Assembly (NCBI RefSeq): GCF_017897595.1
Contig: NZ_JAGKIK010000002.1
Span: 186,001 to 250,000, forward strand
DNA: 64,000 nt
Source of the DNA: Aquimarina sp. U1-2
GTDB lineage: Bacteria > Bacteroidota > Bacteroidia > Flavobacteriales > Flavobacteriaceae
Direction: 5' to 3'
The position numbers were made by a program, and so were the translations under genes. Shown here in pieces: positions 52,301 through 60,417 of the stretch (position 1 is its first letter; the number at the start of each line of letters is the position of its first letter). A model generated the notes under the pieces. It had not been told where the DNA came from and did not search any database. It saw only the letters and a list, made by a program, of their open reading frames with translations.

Positions 52301-52761
52301 GTATAGGTAATATAAGGATCCTCCATATCTACCCAGTATCCTATTTTTTGGGTAAGGTCGTTCCAAATATCGGTATAGCGCATTACCGCTTTTTTGCAAG
52401 CTTCGTTATATGCTGAAATTGAAATTTTTTTACCAATATCTTCTTTGGTGATCCCTAATTCTTTTTCGACGCCAAGTTCTACCGGTAACCCGTGCGTATC
52501 CCATCCGGCTTTACGTTTTACCTGGTATCCCTTTTGGGTTTTGTATCGGCAAAAAATATCTTTAATTGCACGAGCCATAACATGATGAATACCCGGCAAT
52601 CCATTTGCCGAAGGTGGTCCTTCGAAAAAGACATACGGTTCTGCTCCGCCACGTTCGGTAACACTTTTTTCAAAAATGTCATTTTGCTGCCAGAAATCCA
52701 GGATATCGTCGGCTATTTTTGGTAAGTCAAGTCCTTTATATTCAGGAAACTTAGTGCTCAT
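49312..52761 (-). CDS. ileS: Isoleucyl-tRNA synthetase
   Basis: A 1149-aa class I aminoacyl-tRNA synthetase charging tRNA-Ile. The HIGH-type motif is PSANGLPGIHHVMARAIKD (near residue 53) and the KMSKS motif is GQKMSKRLGN. The editing domain includes LAWTTTPWTLPSNTALTVGP, and the RGWFYTLHAIATM strand is present. The long C-terminus without a zinc finger is the eukaryote-like (type 2) form usual in Bacteroidota. Two unusual Pro/Gly/Lys-rich loops (SPLTPKEGT near 52098-52121 and PPESPKGGSPF near 50819-50851) are encoded by palindromic-repeat-like DNA and look like tolerated insertions. The TraR/DksA gene follows 3 bp later. Confidence 0.96.
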   Translation of the reverse strand: MSTKFPEYKGLDLPKIADDILDFWQQNDIFEKSVTERGGAEPYVFFEGPPSANGLPGIHHVMARAIKDIFCRYKTQKGYQVKRKAGWDTHGLPVELGVEKELGITKEDIGKKISISAYNEACKKAVMRYTDIWNDLTQKIGYWVDMEDPYITYTPKYMESVWWLLSQIYKKGWLYKGYTIQPYSPKAGTGLSSHELNQPGTYQDVTDTTVVAQFKSPLTPKEGTTNSVAKAFTLDENIIEEFEAAYFLAWTTTPWTLPSNTALTVGPKIDYVLVKTFNQYTFEPIYVILAKNLVDKQFSGKFTQVETETEVDNFDKKDKKIPYYIVAECKGKDLVEIRYEQLIDYVQPYHHPENAFRVIAGDFVTTEDGTGIVHTSPTFGADDALVAKQAKPEIPALLVKDEHDNLVPTVDLQGKFIKQLGDLGGKYVKNEYYDEGTAPEKSVDVEIAIKLKTENKAFKVEKYVHSYPNCWRTDKPVLYYPLDSWFIKVTDFKDRMHELNLGINWKPKATGEGRFGNWLANANDWNLSRSRFWGIPLPIWRTEDGKEEVIIGSVEELKAEMTKAVEAGILEADVFADFVVGDMSEENYEKVDLHKNIVDQIILVSPSGKPMKRESDLIDVWFDSGSMPYAQWHYPFEMPPESPKGGSPFKADFIAEGVDQTRGWFYTLHAIATMIFDDVAYKNVVSNGLVLDKNGQKMSKRLGNAVDPFETLKAYGPDATRWYMISNANPWDNLKFDAEGIAEVRRKFFGTLYNTYSFFTLYANIDNFSYTEDNIPLQERPEIDRWILSELHTLIKNVDEYYNDYEPTKATRAISEFVQEYLSNWFVRLSRRRYWKGDYQKDKISAYQTLYTCMITVAKLGAPVAPFFMDRLYKDLVTGTRKEKFESVHLANFPVYDQAFVDKALEHKMQKAQNITSLALSLRQKEKIKVRQPLQRMMIPVLNEDEKNEIKDIADLVKSEVNIKEIELLDDASGILVKQIKPNFKTLGPRFGKDMKLIANKIQSFDQESIKILEQTGKFDIEINNKIITLGTDDVEISSQDIEGWLVANSGSLTVALDITISPELKKEGIARELVNRIQNIRKDSGLEVTDKIEIVFQENATIQDAVSTNETYIKNETLTETIEFTANVINGTKIAFDDIATQLIIKKH
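50819..50851. repeat. Palindromic repeat-like insert in ileS, editing/catalytic side
   Basis: On the plus strand CTTCCTCCTTTAGGAG then ATTCAGGGGG resembles the dispersed TTCCCTCCTTGAGGAGGGC repeats at 53.6-54.3 kb. In ileS it encodes PPESPKGGSP, between conserved WHYPFE and DFIAEGVDQTRGW. Confidence 0.5.
52090..52119. repeat. Palindromic repeat-like insert in ileS, editing domain
   Basis: Plus-strand GTTCCCTCTTTGGGGGTTAG then GGGGCTTTT is the same style of repeat and encodes SPLTPKEGT in frame in a loop before the LAWTTTPWTLP strand. Confidence 0.5.
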
Positions 52762-52776
52762 TTGCTCGTTCTTTCT

Positions 52777-52851
52777 GAACTGATGTAAGCTTTTTTGATT
52801 TAGGCAGGACCTTCATTTTTCTAGCAAATTGAAAAAAGTTTATATCAGTTC
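52777..52851. repeat. 75-bp inverted-repeat element just upstream of ileS
   Basis: GAACTGATGTAAGCTTTTTT and AAAAAAGTTTATATCAGTTC are 20-bp inverted arms (18 of 20 paired) around 35 bp. It starts 15 bp before the ileS ATG, so it lies in the promoter/leader. It may be a small fold-back element or a regulatory hairpin. Sequence from 52852 to 53269 holds short AAAGT/AAATGT-type repeats and no gene. Confidence 0.5.
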
Positions 52852-53269
52852 TCTGTTAAGTTTGCGAAAATAAGGATTTTATTGAAAAAAGCACGAGCAA
52901 ATAAAGTGCTTTTAGTACTTCAAAAACTTAGTATAAAGATCACAAATTATGCAGGCAAATGTAATACAATGCCACCAGAACCCACCAGATCAGATCTAGG
53001 AGCAGATGATACGGGGGTGCTATTATAGGACCTACTGGCTATAAAAGGGCTGTAGAAGTTAAAATTTTAAATTAAGGTTAGCAACTTAATATCGAATGAA
53101 AAATGTAAAAGTCTAAATATAAAATGTAAAAGTTGCTAGGCAGACCTTTATAATTACTACTGAAATAATTTCTAAAGTTAAAGTACGGAAGTTGAAAGTT
53201 GAATGAAATTTGAAACCTGAAACCTGAAACCTGAGAACTAAGACCTAAATTTTAACAGTTTGTACAGCG

Positions 53270-53511
53270 CACCGAGAGGGGTTGTTTGCTCACCAAGATG
53301 ACATGTTGATGCACTGGGAGGGGTTGTTTGCTCACCGAGATACCTTATTTGTATACCTAGAGCGATTATTTGTTTGCCGAGACTATATGTTAGAACACTG
53401 AGAGGGGTTGTTCGCTCATCGAGATGACTTATTTGTACACCAAGAAGCGTTATTAACCTACCGAGATAATATATTTGTATACCGAGAAGGTTTGTTGGTT
53501 TACTGAGATCC
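53270..53511 (+). repeat. Tandem repeat with exact 21-bp period (12 units)
   Basis: Units begin at 53270 and every 21 bp thereafter (53291, 53312 ... 53501) with consensus YACCGAGA, 4 variable bases, TTRTTTGYT. Read in the frame of 53270, each unit is seven codons with pattern [H/Y]-R-[E/D]-x-[L/M]-[F/L]-[V/A]. There are in-frame TGA codons in the seventh and twelfth units, and no start codon lies in front. It is either a relic of a heptad-repeat coding region or a two-helical-turn DNA array. Confidence 0.8.
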
Positions 53512-53521
53512 TACCTTTTTT

Positions 53522-54370
53522 TGATTTTTTACTTGATACTTAATACTTTGTACTTTCACATTTCACATTTTGACTTTTCCATTTTTCAAGTTCATCATTC
53601 TGTATTCGAAATTCTACATTCAAAAACACCTCCCTAGCCCTCCTCAAGGAGGGAATTCTTTATGATTTTTTACTTAATACTTAATACTTAATACCTAATA
53701 CTTTGTACTTTCACATTTTACATTTTGACTTTTCCATTTTTCAAGTTCATCATTCTGCATTCGAAATTCTACATTCAAAAACACCTCCCTAGCCCTCCTC
53801 AAGGAGGGAACGTACACTTTACTTTATACTTTGTACTTTGACCTTTTACATTTTACATTTTGACTTTTACATTTTTCAAGTTCATCATTCTGCATTCGAA
53901 ATTCTACATTCAAAAACACCTCCCTAGCCCTCCTCAAGGAGGGAATTCTTTATGATTTTTTACTTGATACTTAGTACTTAATACTTAGTACGTAATACTT
54001 TGTACTTTCACATTTCACATTTTGACTTTTACATTTTTCACATTCATCATTCTGCATTCGATATTCGAAATTCTGCATTCAAAAAACACCTCCCTAGCCC
54101 TCCTCAAGGAGGGAACGTACACTTTACTTTATACTTTGTACTTTTACATTTTACATTTTACATTTTGACTTTTACATTTTTCAAGTTCATCATTCTGCAT
54201 TCGATATTCGAAATTCTACATTCAAAAACACCTCCCTAGCCCTCCTCAAGGAGGGAACGTACACTTTACTTTATACTTTGTACTTTGACCTTTCACATTT
54301 CACATTTTGACTTTTACATTTTTCAAGTTCATCATTCTGCATTATAAATTCGAAATTCTACATTCAAAAA
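53522..54370. repeat. Tandem array of 142-160-bp units
   Basis: Five units and a partial sixth, each containing TACTTTRTACTTT-like tracts, CACATTTTGACTTTTACATT, AAGTTCATCATTCTGCATTC, and the palindrome CCTCCCTAGCCCTCCTCAAG-GAGGGAA (starts at 53629, 53784, 53929, 54089, 54231). No credible gene is present. The array fills the spacer between ileS and the omega-amidase gene. Confidence 0.8.
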
Positions 54371-54394
54371 CCCCTGGTAGCATACAAATTTTAG

Positions 54395-54402
54395 TATTTT
54401 TG
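54395..54402 (+). promoter_or_regulatory. -7 box for the omega-amidase gene
   Basis: TATTTTTG (TAnnTTTG) ends 4 bp before the ATG at 54407, implying an almost leaderless mRNA. No convincing -33 TTG was seen. Confidence 0.45.
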
Positions 54403-54406
54403 AATT

Positions 54407-55189
54407 ATGAAGGATAGCTTAGACATAGCTTTGATTCAATCGGATTTGGTTTGGGAGAATGCATCGAAAAACCGCGATATGTTTTCTGAAAAAATCAGGG
54501 CGATCACTACGTCTATTGATCTCATTATTTTACCAGAAATGTTCACTACGGGATTTACCATGAATGCGGTTGAGGTTTCTGAAATGATGAGTGGTGACAC
54601 CGTGCAATGGTTGACTCAAATGGCTAAAGAAAAAAATTGTGCGATTGCAGGAAGCCTAAGTATTGCCGAAGAAGGGAAGTATTACAATCGACTTATTTTT
54701 ATGCAACCCGATGGAGCATATGATACCTATGATAAACACCAGCTTTTTACCCTGGCCAGAGAGAATGAAGTATTTACTGCCGGACAAGAAGAAGTAATTG
54801 TTGAATATCTGGGTTGGAAAATCAAACTACAAATTTGTTATGACCTAAGATTTCCAGTATGGGCAAGAAATACCTGCGAATATGATGTGGTATTATATGT
54901 CGCAAGTTGGCCCAGGCCAAGAATTAACGCTTGGGATATTTTGCTACAGGCAAGGGCTATAGAAAATATGTGCTATTGTATTGGGGTTAATAGAGTGGGT
55001 ACAGACGGGAAAGGATTCGAGTATAATGGGCACTCTGCCGTGTATGACGTTCTTGGGAATTCGATTTCAAAAGAAAACCCAGTAGAAAAAGAATATACAC
55101 TATTAGCAACCTTAGAAAAATCACATATCTCTAGAGTGAGAGAAAAACTTCCATTTTTAAAAGATAGAGATCATTTTAAACTACTCTAA
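54407..55189 (+). CDS. Nitrilase-superfamily amidohydrolase (omega-amidase, YafV-like)
   Basis: A 260-aa cytosolic hydrolase with the Glu-Lys-Cys triad: LIILPEMFTTGF (Glu), YDKHQLFTLARE (Lys), and LQICYDLRFPVWAR (Cys). The YDLRFPVW and RAIENMCYCIGVNRVG segments are typical of omega-amidases, which remove alpha-ketoglutaramate in methionine salvage-type transamination. Length is normal. It converges with the Ig-like gene, the two stops overlapping by 9 bp. Confidence 0.92.
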   Translation: MKDSLDIALIQSDLVWENASKNRDMFSEKIRAITTSIDLIILPEMFTTGFTMNAVEVSEMMSGDTVQWLTQMAKEKNCAIAGSLSIAEEGKYYNRLIFMQPDGAYDTYDKHQLFTLARENEVFTAGQEEVIVEYLGWKIKLQICYDLRFPVWARNTCEYDVVLYVASWPRPRINAWDILLQARAIENMCYCIGVNRVGTDGKGFEYNGHSAVYDVLGNSISKENPVEKEYTLLATLEKSHISRVREKLPFLKDRDHFKLL

Positions 55190-56794
55190 AATAAAGGTTT
55201 GTTTGAGTTCCCAATTCGCTCGTACATCTACTGCATCTGGGAAATATTTAATTTCTTCTGGCTGTATGCCTTTTAAAAAATTACCAGTGTCCCATTTTCC
55301 GTTTTTATTGATGTCCAGTATAACTCGTAGATAATACGTACCGGGATCTAAATACTCAAAAGTGAGCAACTCCTCTTTGGTTGAGAATTGTTCTCTGATT
55401 ACTTCATCTTTTTCATTAGTAAGCTCTACAATGACCGGGTATTGCGGTACATTTTGTAATGTTAAGAAAATAGTTCCGTAGTCTGTAGCTTTTTTGGTTC
55501 TAAAATTAATACGAATCGAGTCATTTACATTACCAATAAAATCTTTGATGGCTTCAGGCAACATATTTAGTGTATACGAATTGCTTTCAGTTTTTTCGAA
55601 TAGCAGTTGTGCTTCATTATTTTCTTTATCTAACATAATATTGAAGGGGACGGCTACCGTATCTTTATCGGTTAGCGTAACGAGTTCTTGATTGACACTG
55701 TCTATGGGCGTATTAGAATAGAGTACAAATTTTTCGTTTAAAGGCAATACCGATTGAAATTTTGTGGTGATTTGAAGCGAATCTTTATACTGATCCTTAA
55801 ATCGAGTCACCAGGGTATCTCGATAATTTTCCGAATTCGTCACTTCAAAAATCAACGAATCTGCTTCGAAAAAAGGAGTAAACCAATAGTGTACGGTATC
55901 TTTTTCTTTATCTGGGAATAGTAAGGTTCTAAAATCATCAGGGGCATCACTTAACAACTTAATTTTCATACGATCAAGTTCCCCCTGGTATGGAAAAAAG
56001 AATTCATTTTTTGATGCTTGCTTCGGAAGCAAAGCTTTAAACTCTGGGATTTCTTTAAAAATATCAATAGTAAAAAAAGTCGCTGTATCTGCCGGTAAGG
56101 TTATAACTTCTTCATAGAAACCAATTTGATCTTGTTTGGGTTCATATAAATAATTTGAAGCTGCATCTTTAAGAGCAATCAATTTATAGGTTCCTTCTTT
56201 GAGGTTATAAAAATGAAATGCCGTGCTGTCCAGGGTGTTAGTAATGTATTGTGGAACCGTATTAAACACTAATGAATCGTTATAACTATCATTGATATCA
56301 TACAATGCTACAGTTATATATGGATCTATCTTCTTCTGTATGGCATTATTTACATTTCCCTTGATCTGAAGCGAATCCAAAAAATCACCGGTAGAAAAAA
56401 CATATCGAAAAAAAGGATATGCATTACCCTCGTTATTATCTTCTACGCTTTCCCCAAAATTGATACTATAGGTAGTATTTTGCAATAGGGTATCTTTAAA
56501 CTTAATTTTGATATATTTACTAGCACTGCCTAACGGAGTAATCTCTGGTTTGGGATCCATAGGAGGCGAAATAATAATTTGTTTTTGAGCATCTTTTAAT
56601 TTTACATACTCATCAAAGTAGATACGAATTTCATCTCTGTTAAAATTGGTAGAAAAATTAGGAGGAAAAGCCTTTACAAAAACAGGAGGTATTTCATCTT
56701 TTTCACCACCGGTTATAGATCCTTTCTTAGCGCAACTTACCACAAAAGCCAACACTAGTAAAGTAAGTACGACCGATTCTAATTTTTTATTCAT
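55181..56794 (-). CDS. Ig-like (SbsA-type) domain lipoprotein
   Basis: A 537-aa envelope protein. The N-terminal lipobox LLVLAFVVSCAKKG gives an acylated Cys. Residues about 30-125 are an SbsA/Big_5-like domain (DEIPPVFVKAFPPNFSTNFN, RIYFDEYVKLKDAQKQIIIS). The rest is beta-rich and ends in LRVILDINKNGKWDTGN, a DxNxNGxWDxG metal-binding-like loop. Such proteins are widespread in Bacteroidota; the function is unknown. I start at the ATG at 56794 (MNKKLESVV) because it directly precedes the signal sequence; an ATG at 56818 is an alternative. Confidence 0.85.
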   Translation of the reverse strand: MNKKLESVVLTLLVLAFVVSCAKKGSITGGEKDEIPPVFVKAFPPNFSTNFNRDEIRIYFDEYVKLKDAQKQIIISPPMDPKPEITPLGSASKYIKIKFKDTLLQNTTYSINFGESVEDNNEGNAYPFFRYVFSTGDFLDSLQIKGNVNNAIQKKIDPYITVALYDINDSYNDSLVFNTVPQYITNTLDSTAFHFYNLKEGTYKLIALKDAASNYLYEPKQDQIGFYEEVITLPADTATFFTIDIFKEIPEFKALLPKQASKNEFFFPYQGELDRMKIKLLSDAPDDFRTLLFPDKEKDTVHYWFTPFFEADSLIFEVTNSENYRDTLVTRFKDQYKDSLQITTKFQSVLPLNEKFVLYSNTPIDSVNQELVTLTDKDTVAVPFNIMLDKENNEAQLLFEKTESNSYTLNMLPEAIKDFIGNVNDSIRINFRTKKATDYGTIFLTLQNVPQYPVIVELTNEKDEVIREQFSTKEELLTFEYLDPGTYYLRVILDINKNGKWDTGNFLKGIQPEEIKYFPDAVDVRANWELKQTFILE

Positions 56795-56995
56795 ATCAGC
56801 TTTAGCTATTTTGATCACAAAGAAACAATTATAATAAGTAAAAAAAAACCATAGTATCTATTCGAACCTATTTTTACTCGATAATCTGGATTTGAAATAC
56901 TCATAAGGCGTATTTACCCTAAGATAGCTTTCTTTCTTTTTATGCTAGCAACCCATACAATAACGAATTCGGGTATTAAAAATTTTATAAGAGTC

Positions 56996-57676
56996 TTAGG
57001 CTGTCACTGCCATCGTCGCCACACTAATCTTAACATTGGGAATTGAGCTTAAAAGTTCTATGCAAGATTCTATAGTGGCTCCGGTGGTGATAATGTCATC
57101 TACTACTAATATATGTTTGTTTTCAAGTAAAGACGTATTTTGAAGGTCAAATGTTTCAGAGGTATTCGCCCACCTGGTACTTTTATTGTGTTTTGATTGT
57201 TTTTTATGATACGTATTTTTTTTGAGCACGGTATCTATATACGCTGTTTTTAATTTTTTAGCAATTTCTTTTCCAAATTTTTCTACTTGATTATATCCCC
57301 GTTCTCGAAGCCTCTTTTTGTGTAATGGTACAGGGATGACAGCATCAATTTCATGATAATTCTTATTGGTATACAACTTTTCACCCAACCATTTTCCCAG
57401 TTCTTCTCCAATTTCTTCTCTTCCTTTGTACTTTAAATTATGAATAAGGTTTTGCACCAAACTTCCTTTCTCAAATATGAACAGCGATGCTGCATTTTCG
57501 ATTTTGACACGACCATAAAATACTTTTTCAATTTTTTTTGCGTTTATGGTATGGAAATTACCTAAAGGTAGCTCGTGTCTACAAGTAGTGCACAGCAATT
57601 TTTCATTTCTGTATAGAGCGTTATTACAAGCAGCGCAATGTATAGGATAGAATAAATAGGCTAAGTCTCTTAGCAT
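56996..57676 (-). CDS. comF: ComF family phosphoribosyltransferase-like protein
   Basis: A 226-aa protein with an N-terminal zinc ribbon (CAACNNALYRNEKLLCTTC) and a C-terminal type I PRTase domain with the PRPP loop HILVVDDIITTGATIESC. ComF is needed for DNA uptake in competent bacteria; elsewhere (GntX) its role is less clear. Length is normal. It is divergent from the coiled-coil gene at 57753, with 76 bp between them. Confidence 0.93.
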   Translation of the reverse strand: MLRDLAYLFYPIHCAACNNALYRNEKLLCTTCRHELPLGNFHTINAKKIEKVFYGRVKIENAASLFIFEKGSLVQNLIHNLKYKGREEIGEELGKWLGEKLYTNKNYHEIDAVIPVPLHKKRLRERGYNQVEKFGKEIAKKLKTAYIDTVLKKNTYHKKQSKHNKSTRWANTSETFDLQNTSLLENKHILVVDDIITTGATIESCIELLSSIPNVKISVATMAVTA

Positions 57677-57752
57677 TTTATTAGGGAGATTACCGTTAAT
57701 TATTATATTTTAGCTATAAGAAATAACCATCAAAATTAGAAATTTATTAATT

Positions 57753-58634
57753 ATGACAACTCAAAACAATAATTTAACCCTTAAAATCCTAATCGGAGTA
57801 CTGGGGGCGCTGTTGCTAATTTTAGGTATTTTCACCTATAAATTTTACAACGAAGAGAAGCAAAATAAAGCAATTTTGCAACAAGAAAAAGATCTAATTG
57901 AAAGCGAATTAGGAGAATTGATCACCAAATACGACAATGCTATTGCTCTTAACGAAGTAATGGACGACCATTTACTTAAAGCCAAAGAGCGTATCGTGGT
58001 ATTGTTGGATAGTGTGAAAGATAATGACGCCAATCTCGCACTTATTTCAAGATACCGAAGAGAGGTAGGAAAGCTAAAGAAAGAGCGCGAACGATTATTT
58101 AAATTGGCCGACAGTCTTACTGTAGCAAATACTCAACTATCTACAGATCTTGATAGTACATCTACAGCTTTGAATGAACGTATTATTTTATCTGACTCGC
58201 TACAGACTCAGAACGAAAAATTGGCAGAGATTGTAGAACGAGGTTCTGCCCTTACAGCGGCAAATATCAAAGCTGAAGGCGTGAGAGTACGTAACAGCGG
58301 TAAAATTTCTAGTTCTTCGAAGGCTAGCAGAGCCGAAAAAGTAAGAGTATGTTTTACATTATCACCTAATAAGTTGACTGAAAAAGGAGATAAAGAACTT
58401 TTTGTACAGGTTATCAATCCAGAAAATAATCTAATTGGTGATAAAGTATCTGTAAATTTTGATGATGCCGTACTTACGTATAGTGGTCGAAACAAAGTAT
58501 TTTATGAAAATGATGCCTTAGATGTTTGTGTTTTGGTAGACACAACTGAAGGTGAATTGGTTAAAGGAAACTACGTAGTAAACCTGTTCTCTGGACCAAG
58601 AATGATTTCTAATACACAATTTGAATTGAAATAA
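57753..58634 (+). CDS. Membrane-anchored coiled-coil protein of Bacteroidota
   Basis: A 293-aa protein with one N-terminal helix (ILIGVLGALLLILGIFTYKF, residues 12-31), a long coiled coil (about 35-175) and a C-terminal beta domain (VRVCFTLSPNKLTEKGDKEL, VCVLVDTTEGELVKGNYVV). It resembles the protein often labelled 'chromosome segregation-like' in flavobacteria, but no ParA or SMC domain is present. Function is unknown. A hairpin terminator follows directly. Confidence 0.75.
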   Translation: MTTQNNNLTLKILIGVLGALLLILGIFTYKFYNEEKQNKAILQQEKDLIESELGELITKYDNAIALNEVMDDHLLKAKERIVVLLDSVKDNDANLALISRYRREVGKLKKERERLFKLADSLTVANTQLSTDLDSTSTALNERIILSDSLQTQNEKLAEIVERGSALTAANIKAEGVRVRNSGKISSSSKASRAEKVRVCFTLSPNKLTEKGDKELFVQVINPENNLIGDKVSVNFDDAVLTYSGRNKVFYENDALDVCVLVDTTEGELVKGNYVVNLFSGPRMISNTQFELK

Positions 58635-58650
58635 TTCATCATAAAACAGC

Positions 58651-58689
58651 AAAAACCACTATGTTTTTTATAAATGTAGTGGTTTTTTT
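58651..58689 (+). terminator. Intrinsic terminator
   Basis: AAAAACCACTA pairs with TAGTGGTTTTTTT across a 14-base loop, 17 bp past the coiled-coil gene. It lies directly before the alternative glyS start at 58690 and so argues against that start. Confidence 0.85.
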
Positions 58690-58740
58690 ATGCTTTTTTC
58701 AGAAATTATTTTTGTAGCGTGTAAATTAGATAAATTCGAT

Positions 58741-58748
58741 TATTTTTG
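58741..58748 (+). promoter_or_regulatory. -7 box for glyS
   Basis: TATTTTTG ends 4 bp before the ATG at 58753. A promoter box here places transcription start close to 58753 and supports that start codon. Confidence 0.5.
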
Positions 58749-58752
58749 CGAC

Positions 58753-60291
58753 ATGGCAAAGCAAGAAGATACATTTAAAAAGGTGATCGCTCATGCAAAA
58801 GAGTATGGGTATATTTTTGGTTCTAGTGAAATTTATGATGGATTAAGCGCCGTATATGATTATGGTCAAAATGGGGCAGAATTAAAAAAGAATATACGAG
58901 AATATTGGTGGAAAAGTATGGTCTACATGCATCAAAATATTGTTGGTCTAGACGCTGCCATATTTATGCATCCTACTACATGGAAAGCATCGGGGCATGT
59001 TGATGCGTTTAATGATCCTCTTATCGACAATAAAGATTCCAAAAAGAGATATAGAGCCGATGTTTTGGTCGAGGATTTTAGAGAAAAAATCAATCAGAAA
59101 ATTGAAAAAGATATTACCAAAGCAAATAAACGTTTTGGAGATGCTTTTAATGAAGACGAATTTAGAAGTACCAATGCCAACGTACTTCGCCGTCAAAAAG
59201 AAATTGACAAAATTACTATCGAACTCACTAGAGTTCAAGAAGAAAATGATCTTGCAGGATTTAAAACCTTAATAGAAGATCTTGGCATAGGGTGTCCAGA
59301 ATCTGGCTCTAAAAACTGGACCGATGTTCGCCAATTTAATCTTATGTTCGGGACCAAAGTGGGAGCTTCTTCAGATTCTGCCACAGATTTATATTTGCGT
59401 CCTGAGACCGCCCAGGGAATTTTTGTAAACTTTCTTAATGTTCAAAAAACCGGGCGTATGAAAATACCTTTTGGTATAGCACAAACAGGAAAAGCGTTTA
59501 GGAATGAAATCGTAGCCCGCCAGTTTATCTTTAGAATGCGCGAGTTTGAACAAATGGAAATGCAATTTTTTGTAAGACCGGGAGATGAAATGAAATGGTA
59601 TGACTATTGGAAAGACACGCGCTTAAAATGGCATCTTTCTTTAGGTTTAGGTGCAGAAAAGTATCGTTTTCATGATCACGATAAATTAGCACATTATGCC
59701 AATGCTGCCGCAGATATAGAATTTAACTTTCCCTTTGGCTTCAAAGAACTAGAGGGGATACATTCTAGAACCGATTTCGACCTTAAAGCCCACGAAGAAT
59801 ATTCTGGAAAAAAATTGCAGTTTTTTGATCCCGAATTAAAAGAAAGTTATGTGCCTTATGTGGTAGAAACATCGGTAGGACTAGATCGAATGTTTCTGGC
59901 TGTGTTTTCTGCCGCACTTCAAGAAGAAACATTAGAAGACGGTAGTAGCAGAGTTGTTTTGAAGTTGCCCGCAGTAGTAGCTCCAGTAAAAGCAGCCATT
60001 CTTCCCTTAGTTAAAAAAGACGGATTGCCAGAAATAGCACAACAGATTGTCGATGACCTTAAATGGAAATTCAACATCATCTATGACGAAAAAGATGCTA
60101 TAGGACGCCGATACAGAAGACAAGATGCTAATGGTACACCTTTTTGCATTACTGTAGATCATGATACAGTTAATGATCAAACGGTTACGATAAGAGATAG
60201 AGATACGATGGAGCAGCATCGGGTACCTATTTCAGAGTTGAAAGCCATCATTTCGCAAAAAACCGATGCAGAACATTGGTTGACTTTATAA
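58753..60291 (+). CDS. glyS: Glycyl-tRNA synthetase (dimeric, class II)
   Basis: A 512-aa enzyme charging tRNA-Gly, of the alpha2 (eukaryote-like) type. Class II motifs are present: SDSATDLYLRPETAQGIFVN, FRNEIVARQFIFRMREFEQME (motif 2 region), and the late VETSVGLDRMFLAVFSAAL (motif 3). A C-terminal anticodon-binding domain reads PVKAAILPLVKKDGL. The frame is open from 58690, but MAKQEDTFKKVIAHAKEYG at 58753 is the normal N-terminus and has a -7 box just in front. Confidence 0.95.
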   Translation: MAKQEDTFKKVIAHAKEYGYIFGSSEIYDGLSAVYDYGQNGAELKKNIREYWWKSMVYMHQNIVGLDAAIFMHPTTWKASGHVDAFNDPLIDNKDSKKRYRADVLVEDFREKINQKIEKDITKANKRFGDAFNEDEFRSTNANVLRRQKEIDKITIELTRVQEENDLAGFKTLIEDLGIGCPESGSKNWTDVRQFNLMFGTKVGASSDSATDLYLRPETAQGIFVNFLNVQKTGRMKIPFGIAQTGKAFRNEIVARQFIFRMREFEQMEMQFFVRPGDEMKWYDYWKDTRLKWHLSLGLGAEKYRFHDHDKLAHYANAAADIEFNFPFGFKELEGIHSRTDFDLKAHEEYSGKKLQFFDPELKESYVPYVVETSVGLDRMFLAVFSAALQEETLEDGSSRVVLKLPAVVAPVKAAILPLVKKDGLPEIAQQIVDDLKWKFNIIYDEKDAIGRRYRRQDANGTPFCITVDHDTVNDQTVTIRDRDTMEQHRVPISELKAIISQKTDAEHWLTL

Positions 60292-60417
60292 GACTTTGGC
60301 GTACAGTCTACTATTTGGCGATACAATTATATCGAATTACACAACGCTGATGATCTTATTTTTGAAGTTTAATTGTATTTTAGTCCTGTTATTATTCGTT
60401 TTAATACTAGAATATAT

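Noticed and set aside
52762-52860. T-box riboswitch upstream of ileS
   Set aside because: The element is a simple inverted repeat without a specifier loop or T-box bulge, and T-boxes are not expected in Bacteroidota.
53270-53511. CRISPR array
   Set aside because: The 21-bp units are contiguous and partly degenerate throughout, with no repeat-spacer alternation and no cas genes nearby.
58690-58752. Longer N-terminus of glycyl-tRNA synthetase
   Set aside because: The alternative ATG touches a strong terminator, and a -7 promoter box at 58741-58748 would lie inside the coding region.
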